A stretch of DNA of 5,475 bases from Actinomycetes bacterium (GCA_021844725.1 JAKBSX010000255.1:1-5475), one strand, 5' to 3'; positions 1-5,475 are shown, counted from the stretch's first letter. Notes: generated by a model not told the origin, from the sequence alone. Program-made: numbers and translations.

Positions 1-2
1 TC

Positions 3-95
3 CACAATCGGAATCCCCCCATATCCAGTTTCAGCGGCCGGAACAGCTTCATCGGCATCTTCCTCGCCCACTGGAGGATGATCAAGGCCGGATAA
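3..95 (+). CDS. 3' end of an unidentified gene (5' part outside window)
   Basis: An open frame runs in from the left edge and ends with TAA at 93-95, giving about 30 residues ending in AHWRMIKAG. All three + frames are open at the very start, so openness alone proves little. I chose this frame because its third codon positions are almost all C or G (about 25 of 30), the pattern of a real high-GC gene, and because a terminator-like hairpin begins 10 bases after the stop. I do not recognise the family. A transposase tail or a membrane-protein tail are both possible. Its codon use is more GC-biased than the genes further right, which could mean a different origin. Confidence 0.4.
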   Translation, partial: HNRNPPISSFSGRNSFIGIFLAHWRMIKAG

Positions 96-104
96 AGATC
101 TATT

Positions 105-163
105 AGGTAATCGAATCCTTTGCAAGAGCCTGCTGTTCTTCTAGAGGATTCGATTACTTTTTT
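105..163 (+). terminator. Long hairpin with T-run, probable Rho-independent terminator
   Basis: The arms taatcgaatcc (108-118) and ggattcgatta (146-156) are perfectly complementary. Pairing extends outward to 105/159 and, with G-T wobbles and one mismatch (123/141), inward to about 129/135, leaving a loop of about 5 bases. Six T residues follow at 158-163. The T-run lies on the + strand side only, and the sequence beyond the other arm is not T-rich, so it would terminate + strand transcription from the frame ending at 95. The stem is unusually long and AT-rich for a simple terminator, so a mobile-element or small-RNA origin is also possible. Confidence 0.6.
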
Positions 164-195
164 AACTCTTCGCTTTAAAATGCTGAATTCACCTA

Positions 196-235
196 TGTAT
201 ATGCCGAATTGCACTCAATCGTTTTGGCATATACA
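196..235. repeat. 10-bp perfect inverted repeat with 20-base loop
   Basis: The arms tgtatatgcc (196-205) and ggcatataca (226-235) are exact reverse complements. The 20 bases between them include a short attg/caat pair. No T-run follows on either side, so it is not an obvious terminator. It could be a binding site for a dimeric regulator, a structured RNA, or the remnant of a mobile element. Nothing in the sequence decides between these. Confidence 0.55.
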
Positions 236-374
236 AGCCAAGCTGGTTCCAGATATTTGCTCCTGTACGTCATCCCCTCTATACCTACAGAGGCAGAGAG
301 TGGATTTATCGAGGGAGATTTGAGCCAAGCGTTTCACTCTACCAAGTTCCTCCGGCGTATTAAAAGGTGGAAAT

Positions 375-387
375 ACTAACAGTTAGT
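375..387. promoter_or_regulatory. Palindrome upstream of vapB, possible VapB operator
   Basis: ACTAAC-A-GTTAGT is a perfect 6-bp inverted repeat around a single base, ending 15 bases before the ATG at 403. VapB-family antitoxins typically have a DNA-binding N-terminus and repress their own operon through short palindromes near the promoter, so the position is right. The match to this role is inferred from location and symmetry only. If translation began at the upstream GTG (367), the palindrome would lie inside the coding region. Confidence 0.4.
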
Positions 388-402
388 GGTAAAACTCTTT
401 AT

Positions 403-666
403 ATGAGCTTGAATATCAAAAATGATGAAACCGTACGGTTAATCCGCAAATTAGCACAGGAGACCGGCGAAAGCATGACACAGGCAGTTACCGTCGCTGT
501 TAGCGAGCGTCTAAATCGTCTGCACCACCTGCGAGACCGAGAAGCGACTGAGAGAGCAGACCAAATTCGAACTATAGCCAGTGACGCTGCTAAACGATGG
601 GTCGAGCCATATCAAAGCTCGGACCACGACGAGCTGCTTTATGACAAGCTTGGCTTATCCAAATGA
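403..666 (+). CDS. vapB: VapB-family antitoxin (Rv0623-like, type II toxin-antitoxin)
   Basis: This gene encodes an 87-residue antitoxin that would neutralise a PIN-domain VapC RNase and, by family analogy, bind the operon's own operator. The N-terminus (MSLNIKNDETVRLIRKLA, then TGESMTQAVTVAVSERL) is the typical short DNA-binding and dimerisation module of the Rv0623-like group. The middle is charged and helical. The C-terminal DELLYDKLGL matches the family's toxin-binding DEILYDEHGLP-like tail. I chose ATG 403 because MSLNIK aligns with the usual start of the family. A GTG at 367 is in frame but would add 12 residues with no family counterpart. No strong Shine-Dalgarno sequence precedes 403. 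The stop overlaps the vapC ATG (ATGA), the usual translationally coupled arrangement. The antitoxin frame is intact although its partner toxin is broken. Confidence 0.88.
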   Translation: MSLNIKNDETVRLIRKLAQETGESMTQAVTVAVSERLNRLHHLRDREATERADQIRTIASDAAKRWVEPYQSSDHDELLYDKLGLSK

Positions 667-1062
667 CTGTTCACACCTCAGCAATTACCGCAGTATTACG
701 CGGCGAGCCCGAAGCAGAAAGTTTTATAAACGCTCTCGCTCACGATCATCGGCCACTAATTTCGGCCGGAACCTGAAGCTGAAATTATCATCGATTCAAA
801 CCATGATCCGGTCTTAAGCGGGCAATTTAACCAGCTATTAGCTTCAGCATGTATCGAGATTTAACCAGCTACAAAGGAACAGTCACTCATAGCCAGAGAG
901 GCTTACCGAAATTTCGGCAAAGGTAGCGGGCACCCCGCCTCACTGAACTTCGGCGACTGCTTTGCCTACGCACTATCTATTGCCACCTCACAGCCGCTAT
1001 TATTCAAAGGAAAAGACTTCGGACAAACCGATGTCAAGCCGGTCATACAACCACGGGCATAA
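663..1062 (+). pseudogene. vapC: Degraded VapC toxin (PIN-domain RNase)
   Basis: VapC toxins are Mg-dependent PIN-domain endoribonucleases of about 130 residues. This 400-base stretch has that length and both conserved ends, but no single frame spans it. The first frame gives MTVHTSAITAVLRGEPEAES and continues to LISAGT before TGA at 774. The family's start is VDTSA, so the first catalytic Asp is His here (codon CAC, one base from GAC). After a shift near 771-776, the frame continues (EAEIII..., IEI) to an in-frame TAA at 862-864. It then gives PATKEQSLIAREAYRNFGKG, HPASLNFGDCFAYAL and PLLFKGKDFGQTDV, ending at TAA 1060. The later acidic residues in NFGD and QTD are still present. The ATG overlaps the vapB stop. 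Three independent lesions argue against simple sequencing error. A toxic product is very unlikely. Confidence 0.9.
825..871. repeat. 13-bp direct repeat inside the vapC remnant
   Basis: The 13-mer atttaaccagcta occurs at 825-837 and again at 859-871, offset by 34 bases. In the frame of the vapC C-terminal half, the first copy reads through (QFNQL) whereas the second contains the in-frame TAA at 862-864. The repeat may therefore be linked to how the nonsense codon arose, for example by local template switching, but chance is not excluded. Confidence 0.5.
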
Positions 1063-1099
1063 CCACAGCTCAATAACAAATTTTCTAATTGGGCGTTGT

Positions 1100-2194
1100 T
1101 TAGTTTTTCAGCTTCTGGACCACTGCGGTAGTTTTGCCATTGTGCTCGCCACCGACCAACCAGGCAGTTGAGCCGTTTACCAAAACACCGGCATTTGACA
1201 CCGCGAGAGGCAGAGTCGCTGCTTGAGTGAAGTTTGAACCCCCAGAGTATGCCCAAACCAATGAATTACTGGTGAGATTGTTTCCTGAGCCGCTATCGCC
1301 TCCGGCCAAATACATCCGGCCTCCCAGACTGAACGCTTGCGCACCTTCAAGCGGTATCGGTAGCGTGCCGACCACCTTTGTTACGCCAGTTGATATGTCG
1401 ATCTGCTGAATAGTAGAAATCGCTTTGCCGGCATTGGAACCTGAGACACCAAGACCTCCGAATACGTATATAAAACCATTCTCACTGGCTAGTGCGGCAT
1501 AGCGCACCGGAACCTTAAGCTGAGAAATCTGGCTAAATGTGGATCCGTTAGTGGTGGACAGAACAGTTGGGTCTGCACTGGTCCCGTTATATCCACCGAT
1601 TATGTAGGTGACGCCCCCAACGGTTATGGCACTGCAGTCAGAGCGCGGTTGGGGCAGGTCTCCAGCCAGAGTACCATTCCCGCCAGAAGTCGCGACCTCC
1701 TCTACTGACGAAACGGTATTCACCGATCCACCACCGAAGACAAAATAATGACTACCTATTTGAGCTCCACCAGCATCATGAACACCAGCCGGCAGGTTGC
1801 CAATTGAGCTGAGCGATCCATTTTTGAGGTTAAGTGCAAATACACCGCTAGCCGAAGTGTCAGCAGCAGTGAGTCCGCCTAAAATAGCTGCTCCGTTATT
1901 TCCGTAGGGGAGCAGAACCATCCGGCTCAACGGCGCCTTTAGCTGCCAGGAAGGCTCAGAAACACTCAATTGTATAGGTGCCTGTGTGGTGGTTGTGGAT
2001 TTAGCCGAAGTTGTATTTGGCGCATTTGAAGATTGTCCCGAACTCCCACAAGCTGCCGCTGCAATCGACAACAGCGAAAGCCCAGTCAGATTAATTCTCT
2101 TCAGTGAGAATTTTCTTGTAACTTTAGAATCTGACTTGTTTGAATGGTTATCTATGACATCTGAAATATCGGGATGAAGTGGAAAAATGGCCAT
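1100..2194 (-). CDS. Secreted Kelch-repeat beta-propeller lipoprotein
   Basis: This is a 364-residue predicted lipoprotein. A long polar, basic N-region (to about residue 33) leads into a hydrophobic stretch (LTGLSLLSIAAAAC). The lipobox-type AAAC has Cys49 as the likely lipidated residue. A Ser/Thr-rich linker (about 50-75, with STTTTQ) would space the domain from the membrane. From about 80 to the end there are roughly six repeats of the Kelch pattern, each with a hydrophobic strand ending in GG (AAILGG, YFVFGGG, TYIIGGY, IYVFGGL, MYLAGGD, AWLVGGE), as in a beta-propeller. No catalytic residues are obvious. Such domains bind ligands or proteins, and the partner here is unknown. ATG 2194 is the only ordinary in-frame start before the signal peptide. 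It has no clear Shine-Dalgarno sequence and a promoter directly abuts it. It lies 96 bases downstream of hisS on the same strand and converges with the vapC remnant. Confidence 0.8.
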   Translation of the reverse strand: MAIFPLHPDISDVIDNHSNKSDSKVTRKFSLKRINLTGLSLLSIAAAACGSSGQSSNAPNTTSAKSTTTTQAPIQLSVSEPSWQLKAPLSRMVLLPYGNNGAAILGGLTAADTSASGVFALNLKNGSLSSIGNLPAGVHDAGGAQIGSHYFVFGGGSVNTVSSVEEVATSGGNGTLAGDLPQPRSDCSAITVGGVTYIIGGYNGTSADPTVLSTTNGSTFSQISQLKVPVRYAALASENGFIYVFGGLGVSGSNAGKAISTIQQIDISTGVTKVVGTLPIPLEGAQAFSLGGRMYLAGGDSGSGNNLTSNSLVWAYSGGSNFTQAATLPLAVSNAGVLVNGSTAWLVGGEHNGKTTAVVQKLKN

Positions 2195-2200
2195 TGATAA

Positions 2201-2229
2201 ACTCTAGGGTGGCTGGTTTCAAACTTCAA
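2201..2229 (-). promoter_or_regulatory. Promoter for the Kelch lipoprotein, placed for a leaderless mRNA
   Basis: On the minus strand, TTGAAG (2229-2224) and TAGAGT (2206-2201) are separated by exactly 17 bases. They match the TTGACA and TATAAT consensus at 4 of 6 positions each. Only six bases (ttatca) separate the -10 from the ATG at 2194, so the expected transcription start is at or within a base or two of the A of the ATG. This would explain the absence of a Shine-Dalgarno site. Leaderless transcripts are common in actinobacteria. Confidence 0.5.
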
Positions 2230-2290
2230 TCATCGCTAGAGAGCTATTAAATGATCCTACTTAGGAAATCTTTACTATTTGAGTTTTCCG

Positions 2291-3580
2291 CTACAGTTCC
2301 CTGGGAGATTGGTCTTGACCAAGAATGACGAAGCCATAAAAGTCCCCCTCACCTCGAGTCAGGTCTGCCTCAGACTCCAACTTGCGCAGCTGGGGTCCCA
2401 ATTTAGCCTTCTTATGCCTCAACGACACCGAGTAACCCTGATCCCTCCAGATTTGAGCCTGTTGGTAGACAGCGTTTAAATCTTCGCCTTCATCAAATAA
2501 AACCGTTAGATGGCGCCTCTTAGTGCCGGAGGTAATCTCAGGGTTCTCGCTGAGAATCGAAATTATCCGTTCAAAACCAAGCGAGAAACCTACCGCTGGA
2601 GCGTCAACACCATATCGGGAAAGCATCTTGTCGTATCGGCCTCCGCCGGCAATAGATGAAGACCAACCCGGATATGAAATCTCAAATACCGTCCCTGTGT
2701 AATAGCCCATCCCCCTTATAACGGTAGGGTCTATAGAAACAGAAAATCGCCCTTCGGCGATCGATCTAGCAAATGAAACGATCCTCTCAGCGTCAGAAAT
2801 TAATTCGTCATCACCGCCGATTTCGGAATATGACTCAAGTGGATCCTTTCCTGATTTAAGATCCTCAATAAACTTCACGGTTTTCTTAATGGCACTGTCG
2901 CTGTGCCCACTTGCGACGAGTTCAGCTGCAACTCCGTCGATTCCGATCTTGTCGAGCTTATCCAGGGTGATAAAAAAACCCTGGTGAGCTTGAGCCTCGA
3001 TCCCGCAATAGCCAGCCAGCACTTCGAGCGCTCTTCGATCATTGATCTTGATCTCAAAACCTGACAAACCAAGTGTGGCAAGCGCCTCAAGGGACGCTCC
3101 AATAAGTTCGATCTCTGCCAGATAGGAGGACTCCCCTAAAATATCGATGTCACACTGTGTAAATTGGCGGAATCGACCTTTCTGGGGCCTCTCTGCCCTG
3201 AATACCGGCCCGATTTGAATCGCCTTGAAAGGTTGAGGGAGCTTGGCCCGATTATTGGCAAAATATCTGGTCAGTGGAACAGTGAGATCAAATCGGAGAG
3301 CCAAGTCACAAAGATCCTCCTCGCTACGGATATTGGACAAGTCCAGTTTATCCCCGCGTTTGAGAATTTTAAACAGAAGCTTTTCGTTCTCGCCGCCAAT
3401 ACCACCCGTAAGCCAACCGATGTTTTCAATAATCGGAGTCTCAATTTGGCTGAATCCATGCTTTAGGTAGATATCAGTGATCCTGGAAATAGCCCAGCTG
3501 CGCAGCTGAGCCTCAGCTGGCAAGATATCTTTGCTACCTCTGGCTGGTGATGCATTTCTATTACTCAAGAACCATTCCAA
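2291..3580 (-). CDS. hisS: Histidyl-tRNA synthetase
   Basis: This class II aminoacyl-tRNA synthetase charges tRNA-His with histidine in the cytoplasm using ATP. The 429-residue product opens with the family's ARGSKDILPAE (13-23), then RFDLTVPLTRY (96-106). Motif 2 around FRAERPQKGRFRQF (127-140) holds the ATP-binding Arg128. The histidine-specific signatures are RGMGYYTGTVFEI (289-301) and AGGGRYDKM (311-319), and motif 3 is AVGFSLGFERI (329-339). Retention of the YYTG signature separates it from the HisZ paralogue. An anticodon-binding domain follows from about 356. It ends early at GQDQSPREL, where relatives usually continue for about 30 residues with GTV...KDL. The start is uncertain: TTG 3580 is the longest option and TTG 3568 is an alternative, neither with a good Shine-Dalgarno site. 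It is divergent from the RDD gene, with a 172-base gap. Confidence 0.95.
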   Translation of the reverse strand: MEWFLSNRNASPARGSKDILPAEAQLRSWAISRITDIYLKHGFSQIETPIIENIGWLTGGIGGENEKLLFKILKRGDKLDLSNIRSEEDLCDLALRFDLTVPLTRYFANNRAKLPQPFKAIQIGPVFRAERPQKGRFRQFTQCDIDILGESSYLAEIELIGASLEALATLGLSGFEIKINDRRALEVLAGYCGIEAQAHQGFFITLDKLDKIGIDGVAAELVASGHSDSAIKKTVKFIEDLKSGKDPLESYSEIGGDDELISDAERIVSFARSIAEGRFSVSIDPTVIRGMGYYTGTVFEISYPGWSSSIAGGGRYDKMLSRYGVDAPAVGFSLGFERIISILSENPEITSGTKRRHLTVLFDEGEDLNAVYQQAQIWRDQGYSVSLRHKKAKLGPQLRKLESEADLTRGEGDFYGFVILGQDQSPREL

Positions 3581-3752
3581 ACACTAATAAAAACCAAATT
3601 TGTTAACCGTTAGCTTCTAGAGATATTCATAATCCGATAAACCAGATTACAGCCACTCAATCAGCATAAATGCCCATCAATGCGACGCGAGAAGTTTACT
3701 GCGGAAGAAAAAGCTAGAGTTAACTTGTAAAGACTGATATAAGGAGAACTCC
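3581..3752. other. Divergent intergenic region between hisS and the RDD gene
   Basis: These 172 bases must hold promoters for both directions. They are AT-rich and contain two GTTAAC palindromes (at about 3602 and 3719) and a weak TAATC-N10-GATTA pair (3630-3649). I cannot assign -35/-10 pairs with confidence on either strand, and I see no T-box-like or attenuator structure preceding hisS. Confidence 0.4.
3741..3746 (+). promoter_or_regulatory. Strong ribosome binding site of the RDD gene
   Basis: AAGGAG lies six bases before ATG 3753, close to ideal complementarity and spacing. It fixes the start of the RDD gene. It is the best Shine-Dalgarno site in the window and contrasts with the poor or absent sites before hisS and the Kelch gene. 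Confidence 0.8.
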
Positions 3753-4259
3753 ATGGCCAATTCTTGGGATTCGCCCTCGTTCCAAAGTGATCTCGGCAAA
3801 AATGGTCCACTTGAAACTCCAAGAGGCATGTTCCCCTTGGCCACCTTTCGCCAGCGGGCTTTGGCCTGGCTTATCGACATGGTTATTTTGACTCTGATAA
3901 GCGAAGTGTTTTTTCAGATCAACCAGACTGATGCCAATACCATCGCAGCGATTGTTGACCTGGGTTACATGGTGCTGCTCCTGGGTGGTCCATACGGACA
4001 GACCGTTGGAGCCAAGATTGCAAGAGTTAGGGTGGTCAGGCTGGACGGGAAACAGCTTGGCTACCTGAGAGCTGCAGTCAGATATTTAGTGGCTGGGATC
4101 AGCGCTATCGTCTTCGCCCTTGGATACCTTTGGATGCTGCGGGATCCAAAGAAGCAGACCTGGCAAGACAAAGCTGCTGGTTCACTGGTTATATCCCTTG
4201 TGCCAATCCCAACAATTGAGACTGCCCAAGCCGAATACCCTGAACGGCCCTACAACTAG
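3753..4259 (+). CDS. RDD-family integral membrane protein
   Basis: This is a 168-residue membrane protein of the RDD family (named for conserved Arg and Asp residues). The cytoplasm-like polar N-terminus (1-33) precedes the signature RQRALAWLIDMVIL, with Arg35 and Asp42 in the first membrane helix (about 37-56). A second hydrophobic helix covers about 64-79. The family's loop GQTVGAKIARVRVVRLDGK (82-100) follows, then a third helix (about 108-129). A final RDPKKQTWQDKAAGSLVI (130-147) corresponds to the conserved D-K/R-x-x-G segment. The length fits a stand-alone RDD protein. The family's function is mostly unsettled. Some members have been linked to ion or solute transport, and no substrate can be read here. 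The start is fixed by the AAGGAG site. The next gene begins 103 bases downstream with its own promoter, so the two are probably not one transcription unit. Confidence 0.88.
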   Translation: MANSWDSPSFQSDLGKNGPLETPRGMFPLATFRQRALAWLIDMVILTLISEVFFQINQTDANTIAAIVDLGYMVLLLGGPYGQTVGAKIARVRVVRLDGKQLGYLRAAVRYLVAGISAIVFALGYLWMLRDPKKQTWQDKAAGSLVISLVPIPTIETAQAEYPERPYN

Positions 4260-4300
4260 CAGCGCAAACAGGCTTCGCCCCGATCTGTTGTTGGAATAAT

Positions 4301-4330
4301 GTGCAAGCTATACCCTATGGGGTATATAAT
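4301..4330 (+). promoter_or_regulatory. Promoter of the rhodanese/MBL gene
   Basis: A perfect TATAAT -10 lies at 4325-4330. The matching -35 is weak: GTGCAA at 4301-4306 with an 18-base spacer is the best I find. Transcription would start near 4337, giving a leader of about 26 bases. The leader contains GGGGTGA (4353-4359), a reasonable Shine-Dalgarno match close to ATG 4363. A consensus -10 with a poor -35 and an operator in the spacer is typical of a promoter that is repressed until induced. Confidence 0.65.
4309..4326. promoter_or_regulatory. CsoR/CstR-type operator palindrome
   Basis: TATACCC (4309-4315) and GGGTATA (4320-4326) are perfect inverted arms around TATG. From memory, known operators of CsoR-family repressors have the same ATACCC...GGGTAT form, for example upstream of copZA in Bacillus subtilis and the cst operon in Staphylococcus. 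The site fills the region between the -35 and -10 and overlaps the first two bases of the -10, so bound protein would block RNA polymerase. The gene controlled is a persulfide dioxygenase/rhodanese-like fusion, which favours a CstR-like persulfide sensor over a copper-sensing CsoR. No such regulator is encoded in the window. Confidence 0.65.
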
Positions 4331-4362
4331 GTACATAAATTACTGCTTATGTGGGGTGAAAA

Positions 4363-5454
4363 ATGGTTAGCTACAAAACAATGACAGCTTACGAATTGGC
4401 TCAGCGCTTAGGCAGTTCTGACGAGCCTTTCCTGCTTGATGTCAGAGAGCCTGACGAAGTAACGGAGTGGTCAATCAGGGAAGGTTACAATATCCCGCTG
4501 GGTGAGCTGGCCCAAAGGGTGAATGAAATTCCAAAAGACAGAGAAATTGCAACTTTATGCGCAGCTGGTGCAAGAGCCACCACCGCAGCTGAATTTCTCG
4601 CAAGTAATGGATTTAAGGCCACGGTGATCGAAGGTGGAATGGGTGCCTGGGGCCAAGTCTACGATACCGCAGAAATAACCCGGGATGAACTCACCATTGT
4701 TCAGGTCAGACGCCGAGGAAAGGGATGCCTGTCCTATCTGGTGGGTGGTGAAGGTAAGGCCTTCGTAATAGATCCCTCCCTGGACATACAGGTTTATATT
4801 GATATTGCCAACAAACGTAACTGGCAAATCGAAAAGATTTTCGATACCCACCTCCACGCAGATCATCTCAGCGGTGCAAGGGAACTTGCAAAGTCCGCTT
4901 CGGCAGTGCTTTATCTAAATCCGGCCGATAGCTTCAACTTTGACTTCGAACCACTGACCGACGGTGAAGAATTTGAAGTAGCCGGTGGACACCATTTCAA
5001 GGTGGATACCTGGTACACCCCGGGCCACACAAATGGCTCAACAGTATTTGAGGTATCGAATTTGGCAGTTATAAGTGGAGACACCTTATTCGCTGACGGG
5101 GTGGGACGACCAGATCTGGCCGACAAGGTTAGGGAATTCGCATCCAACCTCTACGACTCGCTGCACAAGCTGATCACGACCCTGGATGACCAAGTACTTG
5201 TGCTTCCGGCCCATTACTCAAACAGTGTGAAAGTGGAGCCGCAAAAGGTTGTCGGAGACACCATTGGAAACCTCAAGACTCGGCTGAAACCGCTATCAAT
5301 GACCAAAGAGGAATTCATTGACTGGGCAGAAGAGAAAATAACTCCCAGACCCCCCAACTATGCCGAAATCATCAGGGTGAACATGGGAAGATACGACGGA
5401 GAGCTTTCAGAAATCCGCTACCTGGAATCTGGACCAAATCGCTGCTCCGCATAA
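4363..5454 (+). CDS. Rhodanese / metallo-beta-lactamase fusion, persulfide dioxygenase-like
   Basis: This 363-residue protein probably acts in cytoplasmic sulfide/persulfide detoxification. Residues 5-100 form a rhodanese domain with LLDVREPDE (24-32) and the active loop CAAGAR, catalytic Cys66 (66-71). Residues 108-300 form a metallo-beta-lactamase domain: THLHADH (162-168), PGHTNGS (220-226, His222), SGDTLF (Asp240), GVGRPDL and LPAH (281-284). His163, His222 and Asp240 match the 2-His/1-Asp iron site of ETHE1-type persulfide dioxygenases. GRPDL and the C-terminal PRPPNYAEII resemble CstB-like relatives. A rhodanese/MBL hydrolase of another specificity remains possible. The rhodanese is N-terminal, whereas well-known fusions carry it C-terminally. 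The gene is monocistronic as far as the window shows, with a CsoR/CstR-type operator at its promoter. Confidence 0.88.
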   Translation: MVSYKTMTAYELAQRLGSSDEPFLLDVREPDEVTEWSIREGYNIPLGELAQRVNEIPKDREIATLCAAGARATTAAEFLASNGFKATVIEGGMGAWGQVYDTAEITRDELTIVQVRRRGKGCLSYLVGGEGKAFVIDPSLDIQVYIDIANKRNWQIEKIFDTHLHADHLSGARELAKSASAVLYLNPADSFNFDFEPLTDGEEFEVAGGHHFKVDTWYTPGHTNGSTVFEVSNLAVISGDTLFADGVGRPDLADKVREFASNLYDSLHKLITTLDDQVLVLPAHYSNSVKVEPQKVVGDTIGNLKTRLKPLSMTKEEFIDWAEEKITPRPPNYAEIIRVNMGRYDGELSEIRYLESGPNRCSA

Positions 5455-5475
5455 CGACATTCCTTAAAGCGCTGT

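Larger units (their letters stand above)
164..402. other. Gene-free stretch upstream of vapB
   Basis: I see no convincing coding region here. The only reading frame of any length (from 120 to 323) overlaps the terminator hairpin and encodes a peptide with no recognisable motif. The stretch contains the perfect inverted repeat at 196-235, a weaker CCTCT/AGAGG pair near 276-293, and the palindrome just upstream of vapB. I cannot place a confident -35/-10 promoter for vapB. Confidence 0.5.

Noticed and set aside
1..95. Minus-strand reading of the left edge as an acidic protein (PVGEEDADEAVPAAETG)
   Set aside because: It looks protein-like, but third-position GC bias favours the + strand frame, and the T-run orientation of the adjacent hairpin also fits a + strand gene.
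120..323. Open + strand frame of 67 codons
   Set aside because: It overlaps the terminator-like hairpin and the 196-235 inverted repeat, has no ribosome binding site, and its peptide shows no recognisable motif or domain.
581..817. Open + strand frame of 78 codons across the vapB/vapC junction
   Set aside because: It is an out-of-frame shadow. The product is an Arg/Ser-rich nonsense-like peptide, while the vapB and vapC frames show clear family motifs.
966..1256. Minus-strand frame of 96 codons
   Set aside because: It overlaps both the recognisable vapC C-terminus and the Kelch gene end in another frame, and has no family features.
3630..3649. TAATC-N10-GATTA as an operator for hisS or the RDD gene
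   Set aside because: Five-base arms in an AT-rich region are expected by chance, and no promoter can be placed next to it.
4265..4290. AACAG...CTGTT pair after the RDD gene as a terminator
   Set aside because: The stem is only five base pairs with no continuing pairing, and no T-run follows. It is too weak to call.

Overview
The window reads like accessory-to-core chromosome from a free-living bacterium, probably an actinobacterium. The pointers are a TANNNT-type -10 placed for a leaderless mRNA, a lipoprotein with a Thr-rich linker after the lipobox, and an RDD membrane protein next to hisS. Base composition is moderate rather than high-GC. A mid-GC actinobacterial lineage such as Acidimicrobiia would fit, but nothing here proves it. 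There are no rRNA or tRNA genes, CRISPR arrays or complete insertion sequences.

Left part (1-1062). The first 95 bases are the 3' end of an unidentified + strand reading frame with strongly GC-rich third codon positions. A long hairpin with a T-run follows and looks like its terminator. About 240 bases of gene-free DNA then hold a second perfect inverted repeat. Next comes a toxin-antitoxin locus. The VapB-type antitoxin is intact and has a small palindrome just before its start. The overlapping vapC toxin gene is clearly dead: it has lost the first catalytic Asp and carries a frameshift and an in-frame stop, yet its C-terminal PIN-domain half is still easy to recognise.

Middle (1100-3580, minus strand). 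hisS (histidyl-tRNA synthetase) is followed 96 bases downstream by a secreted Kelch-type beta-propeller lipoprotein with its own promoter. That promoter is placed so that transcription would begin at or next to the ATG. The HisRS C-terminus looks shortened.

Right part (3753-5454, + strand). An RDD-family membrane protein has a strong ribosome binding site and is divergent from hisS. It is followed by a rhodanese/metallo-beta-lactamase fusion resembling persulfide dioxygenases. The promoter of the fusion carries a near-perfect TATAAT overlapped by a 7+7 palindrome (TATACCC-N4-GGGTATA) of the type bound by CsoR/CstR-family repressors. This suggests a persulfide-sensing, sulfide-detoxification regulon. 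It is the most informative regulatory observation in the window. No regulator gene lies within the window.
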